Source of the DNA: Mycolicibacterium sp. TY81 | GTDB taxonomy: Bacteria > Actinomycetota > Actinomycetes > Mycobacteriales > Mycobacteriaceae | NCBI RefSeq assembly: GCF_018326285.1 | Contig: NZ_AP023362.1 | Span: 1,426,001-1,490,000, forward strand | Length of the DNA stretch: 64,000 bases | Direction: 5' to 3' | Part shown: in pieces, positions 28,877 to 37,801 of the stretch | Numbering within the stretch: the first letter of the stretch is position 1 | Layout: each line of letters starts with the position of its first letter | Notes under the pieces: generated by a model | Databases searched by the model: none | Seen by the model: only the letters and a program-made list of their open reading frames with translations | Told to the model about the DNA's origin: nothing | Made by a program: the position numbers and the translations under genes

Positions 28877-31675
28877 TCAGTCGTCCCCCTCGTCGTAGTC
28901 CAACGTGCCCTGCGCGCTGGTTGTCGGAGCATCAGCCCGTGCCACGTCAAGAATTTCGGGCCAGCTGGTGACCAGGCTGTTGAAGCTCAGCGCGTCCTTG
29001 GTCCAGCCGTTGCTCTCGGCGATCCGGAAGAGTAGGTGGGCAAGCTCTTTCACCAGATCAGCATCGATTGCGGCGTCCGGCCGGGTCAACGCAGTGCGTA
29101 GGAATTCGCCGGCGGGGGTGATGCCGTCGCCTTCCAGCTTCTTGATCAGGTGGTGCAGGACTTCCCAGTTGCTGGTGTGCAGATCGGCGAGTACGTCGTA
29201 GTCGGAAGCCAAGTCGGACGGCTTGATCAGCTGCACCTTCCCGGCTCGGCTGATCAGGATGCCATCGCGATCCATGGCGTCGACGGAGGTGTTGCGGGCG
29301 TTGGCCAGGTTATTGGCGTCGCCGAAAGTGCCTGTGTCGTAGCCATGTTGGCGATACCAGGCGATGGCGAACCGACTGGTCGAGTCGAAATCGCCTTCTT
29401 GCTCATTGAGCACCTGGTCGAGAATCTCGTTGATGCGTGCGAGCGCGGACCGCACGGACATCTTGGAGCCGTCTGGTTCGAGGACCGCCAAGTAGCGAGA
29501 GAACACGGCCATGCCAGGGCCGATTGCTGCCTGAGGCAGGTCAACCGGGGCGATCGCGCCTTGTTGCAACTCTCTGAGCGCGGAGGGCAATTCGGCCTTG
29601 AGGGCCTCGATGAACGCGCGGCGGTCGGTCTGTGGCGCCTCCTCAGGACGAGGGCGGAGCGCTAAGACGATTGACGAGGCAAGGGCATTGGTTCCCTGGG
29701 AGAGCATCCGATTGCTGAGCTCACTGCGGAGCGGCCAAGTGGCGGTGACCGCCCAACCTGAGCGGATCATTCCTTCCAGCAGGGTTTCCCAGCCGGACGA
29801 TGCTTCGCCAGCATCTGTGGTCTCGGATTGTTTGAAGGCGTAGTAGACGGTGATCGGGTAGTCGGGGAGCGCGGATTCGCGTGCCCGTCTGAAAACCTCT
29901 CGGAACCCGTCTTCAAAGAATCTATGCGCTCCCTCTCGCCCGCCGTGGCGGTAGGGGTTCGCGACAAGCTCTTCCGACTTGGGCACCAGCATCGTGCTGA
30001 GCAGCTCGGGGTGGATCGCCCGTAGCGAGCGGCGCAGCCACACGTAGAAGAAGTCCGATAGGTCCGAATAGCCGATGTTGTCGTAGTACGGCGGGTCAGT
30101 GGAGATCAGCAAGCCATCGAGAGGGCGGTCGTCAGCCGATGCTTGCCTGGCCTCTCCGATCGTGTTGCCAGCGACTTGGATGCTCTTCACGATGCTGTTC
30201 AGACTGACTGTGTATGAACCCGCTGCCTTTCCAAATGGAGTCGTATCGGGGAAGTCCCAGATCATCGGGATGGCCTGGCGAGCAAACAGATTGCGAATCT
30301 GTTCTTTGGTGTTCTCCCAGCGGCACAGCGCGTTGGCTATGTCGGCAAGTCTGCTGACACCTAGTCCGAGATACGTCGCTACCGCGTCGGCGTAGGCAGC
30401 GGCGCCGGTGCCGCCGGGTTCGAGGCGGTCGCCCTCGGGCATGCCTGCGGCGCACGCGTCCGCGAGTACGTGCTCACGTGCCTCCGTGACCAGGTCGCCG
30501 AGCGTGGTGAGCGCGGTGAGCTGTCGCGGAGTGAACAGGTCGGCAAATGTTGTCATGCCATAGTTTGGAGTCTTGAAGTCGCGCGGATTGTTCGGCAGTT
30601 CACCTCGTGGCACGTCGTCGGGACGCGGAACCTGTGCCGCAGCTTCGTGCTCAGGCGTTGGTTTCAGGTAGATGCGGGTGCGGTTGCCCTCAGCGACAGT
30701 CGTCATCAGTTGTGAACCCATCCGTCCCGCGCGGCCCTCGGCCCGAATGTATTTCAGCTCAACGGCTGATCCGCAACCGATACACGTTGCGCCGGTTCGC
30801 CCGACAGTGCCGTCGGTCTCTGTTGTCGGCGCAGTCTTCGGATCGTGGCCGATGGAGAAGCTGACCTTGCCGTCGACCACGGACGGCACGACGTACGCCT
30901 CTTTGCCTTTCTTCTTACCGAGCCACCACGACCGCACCAACGGCATCGCAATACGACACGCGGGGTTGGGGCAGGTGACGGTACGTGCCCAAATCCAGGC
31001 AATGACAGTCGCTTTCGACCCATCCGGCAGGGCTGCCTTAGGGTACAGGTGCCCGATCCGCTTTTCGGCCTCATCGCGCATCCACGCCCCATAGGCCCGC
31101 ACATCGGCGGCCAGACCTTCGGCGCCTTTCCATGAGCGGATCTCGGATTCAGCGAGGCCCGGGAACACTGGCGGCAGGTCGCGGAACTTCGGCGGAATCT
31201 CGATCAGCGCCTTATTGATCAGTACCGCAACGGGATTGAGGTCCGATGCGTGCGCCTCCAGGCCGAGCCGCTGTGCTTCGAGCGGTATCGTGCCGCCACC
31301 GGCGAACGGATCGAGGATGGGTGGGGGATTGCCACCAGTGGATTTGAGAATCTCCGCGTGTGCTTCGGCGAGTAGCTTCTCGTCGCGAATGTTCTCCCAA
31401 ACGACGAGGCGCTCGATCAGTTTGTGCAGACGGTCGCGTTCCTTGCGCTGCAATTCTTCGGTGGGGAACTCTTCGGGATTCGAGGACGGGTCATCGACGA
31501 GTTGCGCAAACAGCACGGCGCGGGCAGCAGCGAGCGGACGGCGAGCCCACCACAGGTGCAGTGTTGACGGGTGACCGTGGCGGATCGACTTCTCGCGGGC
31601 CGATTCCTTGTTGATGGCTTCCAGCGGAAGCGCAACCTCGATCAGTTTGCGCTTGGGCGCGTTGGTATCAGTCAT
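28877..31675 (-). CDS. DUF1156 adenine-specific DNA methylase
   Basis: 932 residues from ATG at 31675. N-terminal DUF1156 region has HPSTLHLWWARRPLAAARAVLFAQL, followed by the AdoMet motif DPFAGGGT (122-129) and the catalytic DPPYY (527-531), the order of an amino-methyltransferase. Four cysteines (235, 240, 298 and 301; CPNPAC and CIGC) suggest a small zinc ribbon inserted between the motifs. Likely modifies host DNA to mark it as self. ATG overlaps the helicase stop by one base (TGATG). The target sequence is unknown. Confidence 0.88.
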   Translation of the reverse strand: MTDTNAPKRKLIEVALPLEAINKESAREKSIRHGHPSTLHLWWARRPLAAARAVLFAQLVDDPSSNPEEFPTEELQRKERDRLHKLIERLVVWENIRDEKLLAEAHAEILKSTGGNPPPILDPFAGGGTIPLEAQRLGLEAHASDLNPVAVLINKALIEIPPKFRDLPPVFPGLAESEIRSWKGAEGLAADVRAYGAWMRDEAEKRIGHLYPKAALPDGSKATVIAWIWARTVTCPNPACRIAMPLVRSWWLGKKKGKEAYVVPSVVDGKVSFSIGHDPKTAPTTETDGTVGRTGATCIGCGSAVELKYIRAEGRAGRMGSQLMTTVAEGNRTRIYLKPTPEHEAAAQVPRPDDVPRGELPNNPRDFKTPNYGMTTFADLFTPRQLTALTTLGDLVTEAREHVLADACAAGMPEGDRLEPGGTGAAAYADAVATYLGLGVSRLADIANALCRWENTKEQIRNLFARQAIPMIWDFPDTTPFGKAAGSYTVSLNSIVKSIQVAGNTIGEARQASADDRPLDGLLISTDPPYYDNIGYSDLSDFFYVWLRRSLRAIHPELLSTMLVPKSEELVANPYRHGGREGAHRFFEDGFREVFRRARESALPDYPITVYYAFKQSETTDAGEASSGWETLLEGMIRSGWAVTATWPLRSELSNRMLSQGTNALASSIVLALRPRPEEAPQTDRRAFIEALKAELPSALRELQQGAIAPVDLPQAAIGPGMAVFSRYLAVLEPDGSKMSVRSALARINEILDQVLNEQEGDFDSTSRFAIAWYRQHGYDTGTFGDANNLANARNTSVDAMDRDGILISRAGKVQLIKPSDLASDYDVLADLHTSNWEVLHHLIKKLEGDGITPAGEFLRTALTRPDAAIDADLVKELAHLLFRIAESNGWTKDALSFNSLVTSWPEILDVARADAPTTSAQGTLDYDEGDD

Positions 31676-34600
31676 CAGAATGGCTCGGTTCCCTTGTCCC
31701 ACATCTTTTTCCAATCCCCACGTATGCCGGTCGCATCGAATCCGCCGAGATCCGTCGAGGCGAATGGATTGTCGAGATACCGCACTTCGTCGTGTTCGGC
31801 GCCGCGCGGGTCGACCCGCACCAGCGCCAGTCGGTACCGCGGCGCGGCATTCTTGCCGAGAATCACCTCGTTGTGGGTGACGAAGAAGTCGGTGGCGCCG
31901 TCGATGCGGGCCTTCACTTCGACGCGGTAGGTGTCGCCGTCGGCATCTGAGGACAAGATGTCAAAACCCTTGTTGTTGAAGGCTTGTTCGACCGGATCAC
32001 GTCCCAGCGCTCGTTCGACACCCAGCACCAGATCGACGCCGCGGCGCTCGACTTCCTTGGTCTCCTTGGCATGCATTGGTGCAGAGGGCGGTAGCTCGTT
32101 ATCTACCATGCCCACCGGAAGCACCAAGGCCGCGGTGACGATGCGCGGCGGCTTGGTCGACATCAATGCCTGCCGGTCCAGCAGCTCTAACCGTTTACGG
32201 AGCCGGGAATCAAGCTCGACCGCCTTGCGATTGAGGCTCTCCGACGACTCCTTGGGCTTCGCTCCGGTCTGCTCCTTCTCGGACGCCACGAGCGCCTCGA
32301 GCAGTAGCCGATCGCGTTCTTCCTCGAGGCGTTTGGTCACCAGTTCGCGGGTCTTGGCGAGTTCGGCGGCACGGCGCGGCTGTACCTCTGCCAGGTATTC
32401 GGGTAGTTGGGTGGTGATGATCCAGCTGGTGGCGCGGTCTTCGGCGTCGGCAAGCCAGGACAGTTGGCGGGCTGCGGTGACTGCCGGCGTCTCCGGCGCA
32501 GCGACACAGTCCAGGTAGGGAGCGGGTCCGGCCGGTCTGACGGCGCACTGGCTGTCCACGTATGCATAGCCGAACCGCCTGGACACCGAAGCGCCGGTAG
32601 CGTCGGTCACCTCTTCGGTGACACCCACAAGGAGCTGCGGCTCGTCCAGCGTCGCCGACACCAACACCGTCCCGTCGGTGAGAGTTTCCCCGAAGCGGCG
32701 GATCGCTTCGCTCATCACTGCGTCATGAAGCGGGTGGCCTGGGGCGAGCAGATCGGCGCGGGTGAGTTCTTCGGAATGTACGTGTCCCAGGTCGAAGGTC
32801 ACGCGGTCGTATCTGGTGGGAACGGGCCCGAACTTGCCGTCGCGTAATGGTGCTGGGACGTTGGTGATTTCGTATCGGCCGCGCTCGCGTTTGGTGATGC
32901 GTCCGCCGAGTCGGGTGAAGGCCGCCTTGAAGGCCATCTCGATGTAGTGGGGCTGCAACCGGCGTGCTCGCGCGTCGTCCATGGCCGCGCGTAACTTCTC
33001 CAGCTCGGCCTCGGCGAGATGGTCGGACGCCAGGGCACGTTCTTCGAGCAGTTCCTTGAGCCCGTCGGAGACGTTGTGATCGATGACTTGCTGCATCTTG
33101 GCGCGTGTCTCGGGCAGCTCGCCGTAGCGAATGGCCTCCAACAGCAGGTCGCGCAGCGGGGTCTCGTTGAACGCTTCGCCTAGTACATCGAAAACCTTGC
33201 CGCCGTAGGCTTCCCGCTGTTCTTCGATCTTTTCGAGCAGGCGGACGAAGACGTCACCCTCGCGGGTGTTGCTGGCCACGATGTTCCACAGCCGGCAGAC
33301 TTCCTCCTGGCCGATGCGGTGGATACGGCCGAACCTTTGTTCGATGCGATTCGGGTTCCAGGGCAGATCGTAATTGACCATCAGGTGCGCGGCCTGCAGG
33401 TTGAGTCCCTCGCCGGCGGCATCGGTCGCCAGGAGGATTTGGCAGTCTCGGTTCTTGGTGAATTCTTCGGTGATCTGGCGGCGCTCACGGCGCCGGACCC
33501 CACCATGAATGGCCTGCACGGCAGCAGGTTTCCCGAGCAGCGAGCGGATCCGGCCGGCCAGGTAGTCGAGGGTGTCGCGATGTTCGGTGAAGATGATGAG
33601 CTTGCGCGGCCATCCGTTGGTATCCGTCGTCAGTGCCTCGTCGTGAAGGATGTTGCTCAGCTCGGTCCACTTGCGATCGGTACCGGAATCGCGAACTTGT
33701 TTGGCGGCGCGGGTCAGCTCCGACAGTTCGAGCAACTCGGCGTCGAGTTCGTCCACCGTCTGCGCTGCAGTAGCGGCATCGAGCAGTTCCTCTTCGAGCG
33801 CTTCGATCTCTTCGGAGTTGTAGTCGTCGGTGTCAAGGGCATCGACATCGACGGTCGGTTCGTTCTCGACGTAGGTGCCGTTGACGATTTCCTGCTTCTT
33901 GCGCTCGAGCCGTTCGGTTCGGCGGACCAGGCTCTTGTAGATCGCCTCGGGGCTGGACGCGAGTCGTCGTTGCAGCACGGTGAGCGCGAATCCGACTGTG
34001 TTCTTGCGCTTTCCGCCCACCCGGTCGGCGCGGTTCATGCCTTCGCGGACGTAGGCGGTGACCTGCTCGTAGAGCGAATGTTCAAGGGCGGTCAGCTCAT
34101 AGGGCACTGTCTCGGCACGGCGCTCTGGGAACAGCTTCTTGCCGTCGAAGGTGAGGAGGTCCTCCTTGACCATTCGGCGCATGATGTCGGCGGTGTCGGT
34201 GGCCTTGGTGTTCCTGCCCTCGAACCGGTCACGGTCCAGCAGAGTCAGGAAGAGATTGAAGTCCTCGTTCTTGCCTGAGTGCGGCGTCGCCGTCATCAAG
34301 AGGAGATGACGCGTGATCCGGCCGAGAAGCTCGCCGAGCTGAAAACGCTTGGTCTTCTCCAGCTTTCCGCCGAAGTAGTGGGCGCCCATGCGATGCGCCT
34401 CGTCGACGATCACCAGATCCCACTCGGTCTCCGTGAGCTGAGCCTGCAGTTCCTCGTTGCGGGACAGCTGGTCCATACGGGCGATGAGCAGCGGGTTGGT
34501 CTCGAAGACGTTGAGGTCGACGTGGGCATCGATGAGCTGGTTGGTCAATAGGTTGAACCGCAGCCCGAACTTGAAGAACAGTTCGTCCTGCCACTGTTCC

Positions 34601-35100
34601 ACCAGGCCACCCGGGGCGACGATCAGGCATTGGCGGACGTCGTCACGCAGCAGGAGTTCCTTGATGTAGAGACCCGCCATGATGGTCTTGCCGGCACCGG
34701 GATCATCGGCGAGGAGGAATCGCAGCGGCGTCCGGGGGAGGAGTTGTCCGTAGACCGCGCGGATCTGATGCGGCAGTGGACGCACGTCGCTGGTGGCCAC
34801 CGCCAGCATCGGGTCGAAAAGTCCTGCGAGGCTGATTCTTTGGGCCTCGGCTACCAGTTTGTAGTCAGATGCTGATGCGTCGAATGGTCGGCTGGCCGCC
34901 GCGGCTGCACGCAGCTGGTCCTGGTCTTTCCTGAAGACGACTTGCTGACCGAGCGCACCGTTGTTGGTCCGGTACGTCAGCTCGACTGCCTCGGTGCCGT
35001 GCTGTTGGGCGGCGAGCACGGTGACGATTTCAGCGGGGATCAGTCCTTCGATGCGGAGTCCCGATTTGAGCTCTTCTAGCTGCACACGACCTCCAGGCAT
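31675..35100 (-). CDS. SNF2-type helicase with C-terminal DUF3883 nuclease-like segment
   Basis: 1141 residues from ATG at 35100 (MPGGRVQLEELKSGLRI). SNF2/DISARM DrmD-like ATPase motifs: Walker A DPGAGKT (133-139), DEAH (233-236), TATPHSGK and NRIEQRFGRIHRIGQ. An acidic insertion lies near 440-480. The last about 95 residues read GFDILSSDADG then YRVEVKA, i.e. Asp1047 with Glu1061-Val-Lys1063, the layout of DUF3883 and PDDEXK-like domains. First gene of the operon; its 5' region carries two palindromes. A start at 35175 is possible but lacks a ribosome site and adds unrelated residues. Confidence 0.87.
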   Translation of the reverse strand: MPGGRVQLEELKSGLRIEGLIPAEIVTVLAAQQHGTEAVELTYRTNNGALGQQVVFRKDQDQLRAAAAASRPFDASASDYKLVAEAQRISLAGLFDPMLAVATSDVRPLPHQIRAVYGQLLPRTPLRFLLADDPGAGKTIMAGLYIKELLLRDDVRQCLIVAPGGLVEQWQDELFFKFGLRFNLLTNQLIDAHVDLNVFETNPLLIARMDQLSRNEELQAQLTETEWDLVIVDEAHRMGAHYFGGKLEKTKRFQLGELLGRITRHLLLMTATPHSGKNEDFNLFLTLLDRDRFEGRNTKATDTADIMRRMVKEDLLTFDGKKLFPERRAETVPYELTALEHSLYEQVTAYVREGMNRADRVGGKRKNTVGFALTVLQRRLASSPEAIYKSLVRRTERLERKKQEIVNGTYVENEPTVDVDALDTDDYNSEEIEALEEELLDAATAAQTVDELDAELLELSELTRAAKQVRDSGTDRKWTELSNILHDEALTTDTNGWPRKLIIFTEHRDTLDYLAGRIRSLLGKPAAVQAIHGGVRRRERRQITEEFTKNRDCQILLATDAAGEGLNLQAAHLMVNYDLPWNPNRIEQRFGRIHRIGQEEVCRLWNIVASNTREGDVFVRLLEKIEEQREAYGGKVFDVLGEAFNETPLRDLLLEAIRYGELPETRAKMQQVIDHNVSDGLKELLEERALASDHLAEAELEKLRAAMDDARARRLQPHYIEMAFKAAFTRLGGRITKRERGRYEITNVPAPLRDGKFGPVPTRYDRVTFDLGHVHSEELTRADLLAPGHPLHDAVMSEAIRRFGETLTDGTVLVSATLDEPQLLVGVTEEVTDATGASVSRRFGYAYVDSQCAVRPAGPAPYLDCVAAPETPAVTAARQLSWLADAEDRATSWIITTQLPEYLAEVQPRRAAELAKTRELVTKRLEEERDRLLLEALVASEKEQTGAKPKESSESLNRKAVELDSRLRKRLELLDRQALMSTKPPRIVTAALVLPVGMVDNELPPSAPMHAKETKEVERRGVDLVLGVERALGRDPVEQAFNNKGFDILSSDADGDTYRVEVKARIDGATDFFVTHNEVILGKNAAPRYRLALVRVDPRGAEHDEVRYLDNPFASTDLGGFDATGIRGDWKKMWDKGTEPF

Positions 35101-35228
35101 GACTTCTTGGAGGTGTTCGCTGTCGTCTGCAAACCGGTGTCGCCCGAGAGCGCGTTGCGCGCAGGGGTATGCCAACCGTCAGACATGTCGACTGGCCACC
35201 CCGACGCTCCCTTCGTCCGTCGGGAGAG

Positions 35229-35242
35229 CCATGTATAGATGG
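35229..35242. promoter_or_regulatory. Operator palindrome 1 of the helicase operon and XRE gene
   Basis: CCATGTATAGATGG, a near-perfect 14-bp palindrome (one mismatch at the fifth base) between the divergent helicase and XRE genes. It matches the second copy at 35269-35282 in 13 of 14 bases, 40 bp apart, about four helical turns. Proposed binding site for the XRE protein. Confidence 0.6.
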
Positions 35243-35268
35243 TGCAGCCGACAAGTCGGCATATTACG

Positions 35269-35282
35269 CCATCTATAGATGG
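35269..35282. promoter_or_regulatory. Operator palindrome 2 at the XRE gene start
   Basis: CCATCTATAGATGG, a perfect 14-bp palindrome. It spans the first possible ATG of the XRE gene (35279), so the protein would directly block its own expression. Contains TATAGA in its centre, similar to a -10 box. Confidence 0.65.
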
Positions 35283-35587
35283 TCGACGCCGGAATGGCGT
35301 ATCGGCAGATTGCAGGGGTGCCGCAGTCCGAGATCGAGCGAAAGCTCGCTGGTGCTCTCGGTCGACGGTTGGCGGGGCTCCGGGAGGAGCGTGGACTCAC
35401 TCAAGAAGCCCTGGCTGAAGCCAGCGGTATCAGCCGGAATCACTACCAGCTGCTGGAAAGCGGCATCAACAACCGAAAGACCAAGCGCCCGGCCAATCCG
35501 CGGTTATCAACGTTGGTGGCGCTCAGCGATGCATTGGGTATGTCGGCAGCGGAGTTGGTGGCCGAAGTCTTGAGTGAGCGCGACTGA
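35279..35587 (+). CDS. Small XRE-family regulator
   Basis: 102 residues at most. Helix-turn-helix of the Cro/C1 type, RRLAGLREERGLTQEALAEASGISRNHYQLLESGI (about 29-63); the remainder is a short C-terminal helix AELVAEVLSERD and it has no separate ligand domain. Two starts are possible: ATG 35279, inside a palindrome, or ATG 35294; neither has a clear ribosome site. Divergent from the helicase operon with a 178-bp gap that holds both palindromes. Probable repressor of the operon and of itself. Confidence 0.8.
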   Translation: MVDAGMAYRQIAGVPQSEIERKLAGALGRRLAGLREERGLTQEALAEASGISRNHYQLLESGINNRKTKRPANPRLSTLVALSDALGMSAAELVAEVLSERD

Positions 35588-35811
35588 ACTGGGTTCATTC
35601 CATTGGGTGGGCGCCGATCGACGCCAAGTAGCGTCTCCGATGTTCCGGCGCCCGAAGATGAGCTTGTATGGGTGCCCGGTGGCCTTGACCGGCTTGGCGC
35701 CACCGTGACACCTTCCGGACCCGTGGTTTCGAGCCCGATCCGATACCAATCCGTAAGCGAGGAGCGATTCGCTCACCCTCCGTCCGTTGGCAACAACCTA
35801 CGCTGGCCGGT

Positions 35812-37557
35812 ATGTCCAAGTCCGCACGTGGCAAGCAACCCAAGCGTCACCTTCGGTCGGTGCCGACTCCGCCTTCGATCAGACCTGAGGACCAGCCGCT
35901 GTTCCAGGCGCTGCGTACTGCGTTGCGCTCCGACCAGCCTCTGGCATTGCTCGAACTCGTGAGTGGGCTGATCACTGCCACCGATCCGCGCTCTCGCAAT
36001 CCCTGGGCTCGCGATGACGATGGCCCCAGTCTCGACGCCCTGATCGAGTCGTTTATCGGTACCTCGTTCGCGCAGACCACGGCCGCGTTGTCCGTCATCC
36101 GCGAGCTGGTCCCGGACCAGGCGATGGCGGCGCGTATCGATCGCGAATTGGCCGCGCGCCGCCAACCGTTGCCGAATTGGCTTGACGCACTGGCGAATAC
36201 CCGCGCCGACCCGGAAGTGTGGTTCCTGACGCACGTTCTTGGCGACGGTGACGACTACTTTTTCGGCGCGACGCTGCCCGACGGCCGGCAGCTGACGGCG
36301 CTGGTTTATGTCGACCACAACATGGGCACGGTGGTCAAAGACGCATTCGTCGTTCCGGAACCGATTTCAGTCGTGCTGGAGCGGCTACAACCGTCGATCG
36401 AAGACGGGCAGTCACTGACACCGTTCGACCCGGCTGAGGCGCGGGCGATAGTCGAGAAGGCGATCGATTTCGGATCCCGATTGTTCCCGCCGTTGGAGTC
36501 GGAGTCCTGGCCCATGTGCCGGCCTCTCGTGGAGTGGCTGGTGCGTATGCAGCCGGCCGGAGGCGCGGTGCCGGAACGTCATGAATGGACCGACGAGGAG
36601 AGAACGGCAATCGCCGACGATTTCTTCGCCTCGCGGTTCGGTGACGCCATGGACACCGCCGATGCGCGTGGTCTGCTGGACTCGATCTTGTGGTTCGCGA
36701 CCGAATGGGGACCCGGTGATCCCTACCGGTGGAGCCCCGTCAACGTTGAAATCCTCCTCGTGGACTGGGCTCCGCGAAAGATAGTGGCGGACACGGGGTA
36801 TCTCGCACAGCTACCGAACGTGTTGCGCTCATTCATCGCCTACTGCCATCTCCGCCAAGGCATCAGCGCCACCCTCACGGCCGAGACCTTGACGTCCGTC
36901 GGTAGATGGGAAGGCGAATTTCAGCGGATGATCCGGACGGATCGTCCGCAGGGTGCGGCGGCGCTGGCCGCCCGGTTGCTGGGGGAGGGCTTCGGCGGAT
37001 TCGACGATGACGACCCAAGCCTCGCAGAGATCATGCTCGAGCGCTTGGACGCGATGGTCGGCGGCCATTTCCAGTTGCAGAATCTGACCGACGAGCCATT
37101 GGATGATGAGCCGTTTGACTGGGCGGGCATAGCCGACGACATCCGGCCCGCCGTCGAGACGGTGCTGGCCCTGTGCGACCGCTGCGCGGATGAGCTCTTC
37201 GATGTCGAGCACCGGACGGCGATGCGTCGCTTCCTGGGCCGTGCTGCGGTGGCCGATCCAGCGATCTTCCGTCGTAAGGCATCGTTGGAACGCGGAGCGG
37301 CCGCCGTGGCCTGGGTGATCTGCCGAGCCAACCACTCCATCGGCCGATTCGGCACGCCCCCGGTCACTGAACTGCTGGGGTGGTTCGGGGTCAAGGGCAG
37401 TGTTTCGCAGCGTGCCGAGCCGTTGTTACGTGCGAACGGGGTTGCCCCACATTCGGCTTACGGTGACATGAGACTCGGCGCGGCGGACTTGCTGACCGCC
37501 GCGCGACGTCGATCGATCATTCAAGTGCGAGATCGCTACCAGGGGAGTGCGGGGTGA
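35812..37557 (+). CDS. Hypothetical protein, 581 aa, unknown family
   Basis: Large soluble protein with a Lys/Arg-rich start (MSKSARGKQPKRHLRSVP), then a mixed helical body. Segments such as DPEVWFLTHVLGDGDDYFFGATLPDGRQLTALVYVDHNMGTVVKDAFV look like a real domain; I do not recognise it. No signal peptide, membrane helix or Walker motif. The start ATG at 35812 is leaderless-type: TACGCT (35799-35804) lies 8 bases before it. Downstream of the XRE gene on the same strand, 224 bp away, with separate promoter. It could belong to the defence island or be an unrelated actinobacterial gene. Confidence 0.65.
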   Translation: MSKSARGKQPKRHLRSVPTPPSIRPEDQPLFQALRTALRSDQPLALLELVSGLITATDPRSRNPWARDDDGPSLDALIESFIGTSFAQTTAALSVIRELVPDQAMAARIDRELAARRQPLPNWLDALANTRADPEVWFLTHVLGDGDDYFFGATLPDGRQLTALVYVDHNMGTVVKDAFVVPEPISVVLERLQPSIEDGQSLTPFDPAEARAIVEKAIDFGSRLFPPLESESWPMCRPLVEWLVRMQPAGGAVPERHEWTDEERTAIADDFFASRFGDAMDTADARGLLDSILWFATEWGPGDPYRWSPVNVEILLVDWAPRKIVADTGYLAQLPNVLRSFIAYCHLRQGISATLTAETLTSVGRWEGEFQRMIRTDRPQGAAALAARLLGEGFGGFDDDDPSLAEIMLERLDAMVGGHFQLQNLTDEPLDDEPFDWAGIADDIRPAVETVLALCDRCADELFDVEHRTAMRRFLGRAAVADPAIFRRKASLERGAAAVAWVICRANHSIGRFGTPPVTELLGWFGVKGSVSQRAEPLLRANGVAPHSAYGDMRLGAADLLTAARRRSIIQVRDRYQGSAG

Positions 37558-37801
37558 ACGTGGCGGTCTTCGTCTCTACACCGAGCGTGGGGGTTGCCGA
37601 GCTTCGCTTCGGCGTGTCGGCTCGTCAGGTCCCACGGTCGGCTTGAGATGGGCCGATAGCACCGGCGATACCGCATCCCAGATGGGTATGCAGCAAGCAG
37701 ACCGGGACTGGAGTGACGGCTGTGACTATTGCCGACCGGGCCGCTTTTGACTGCGCGTCAGCGCAGACAAAGTGCGAGTGGTGACCTGCGTAGACGCACA
37801 C

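Noticed and set aside
25543..35100. Calling the operon DISARM or BREX
   Set aside because: Helicase and methylase resemble those systems, but DrmABC or PglZ/BrxC partners are absent; the DUF499-DUF1156 pair points to the Hma type.
37547..37750. Possible small gene after the 581-residue protein
   Set aside because: Arg/Gly-rich with no start signal; starts inside the preceding gene.
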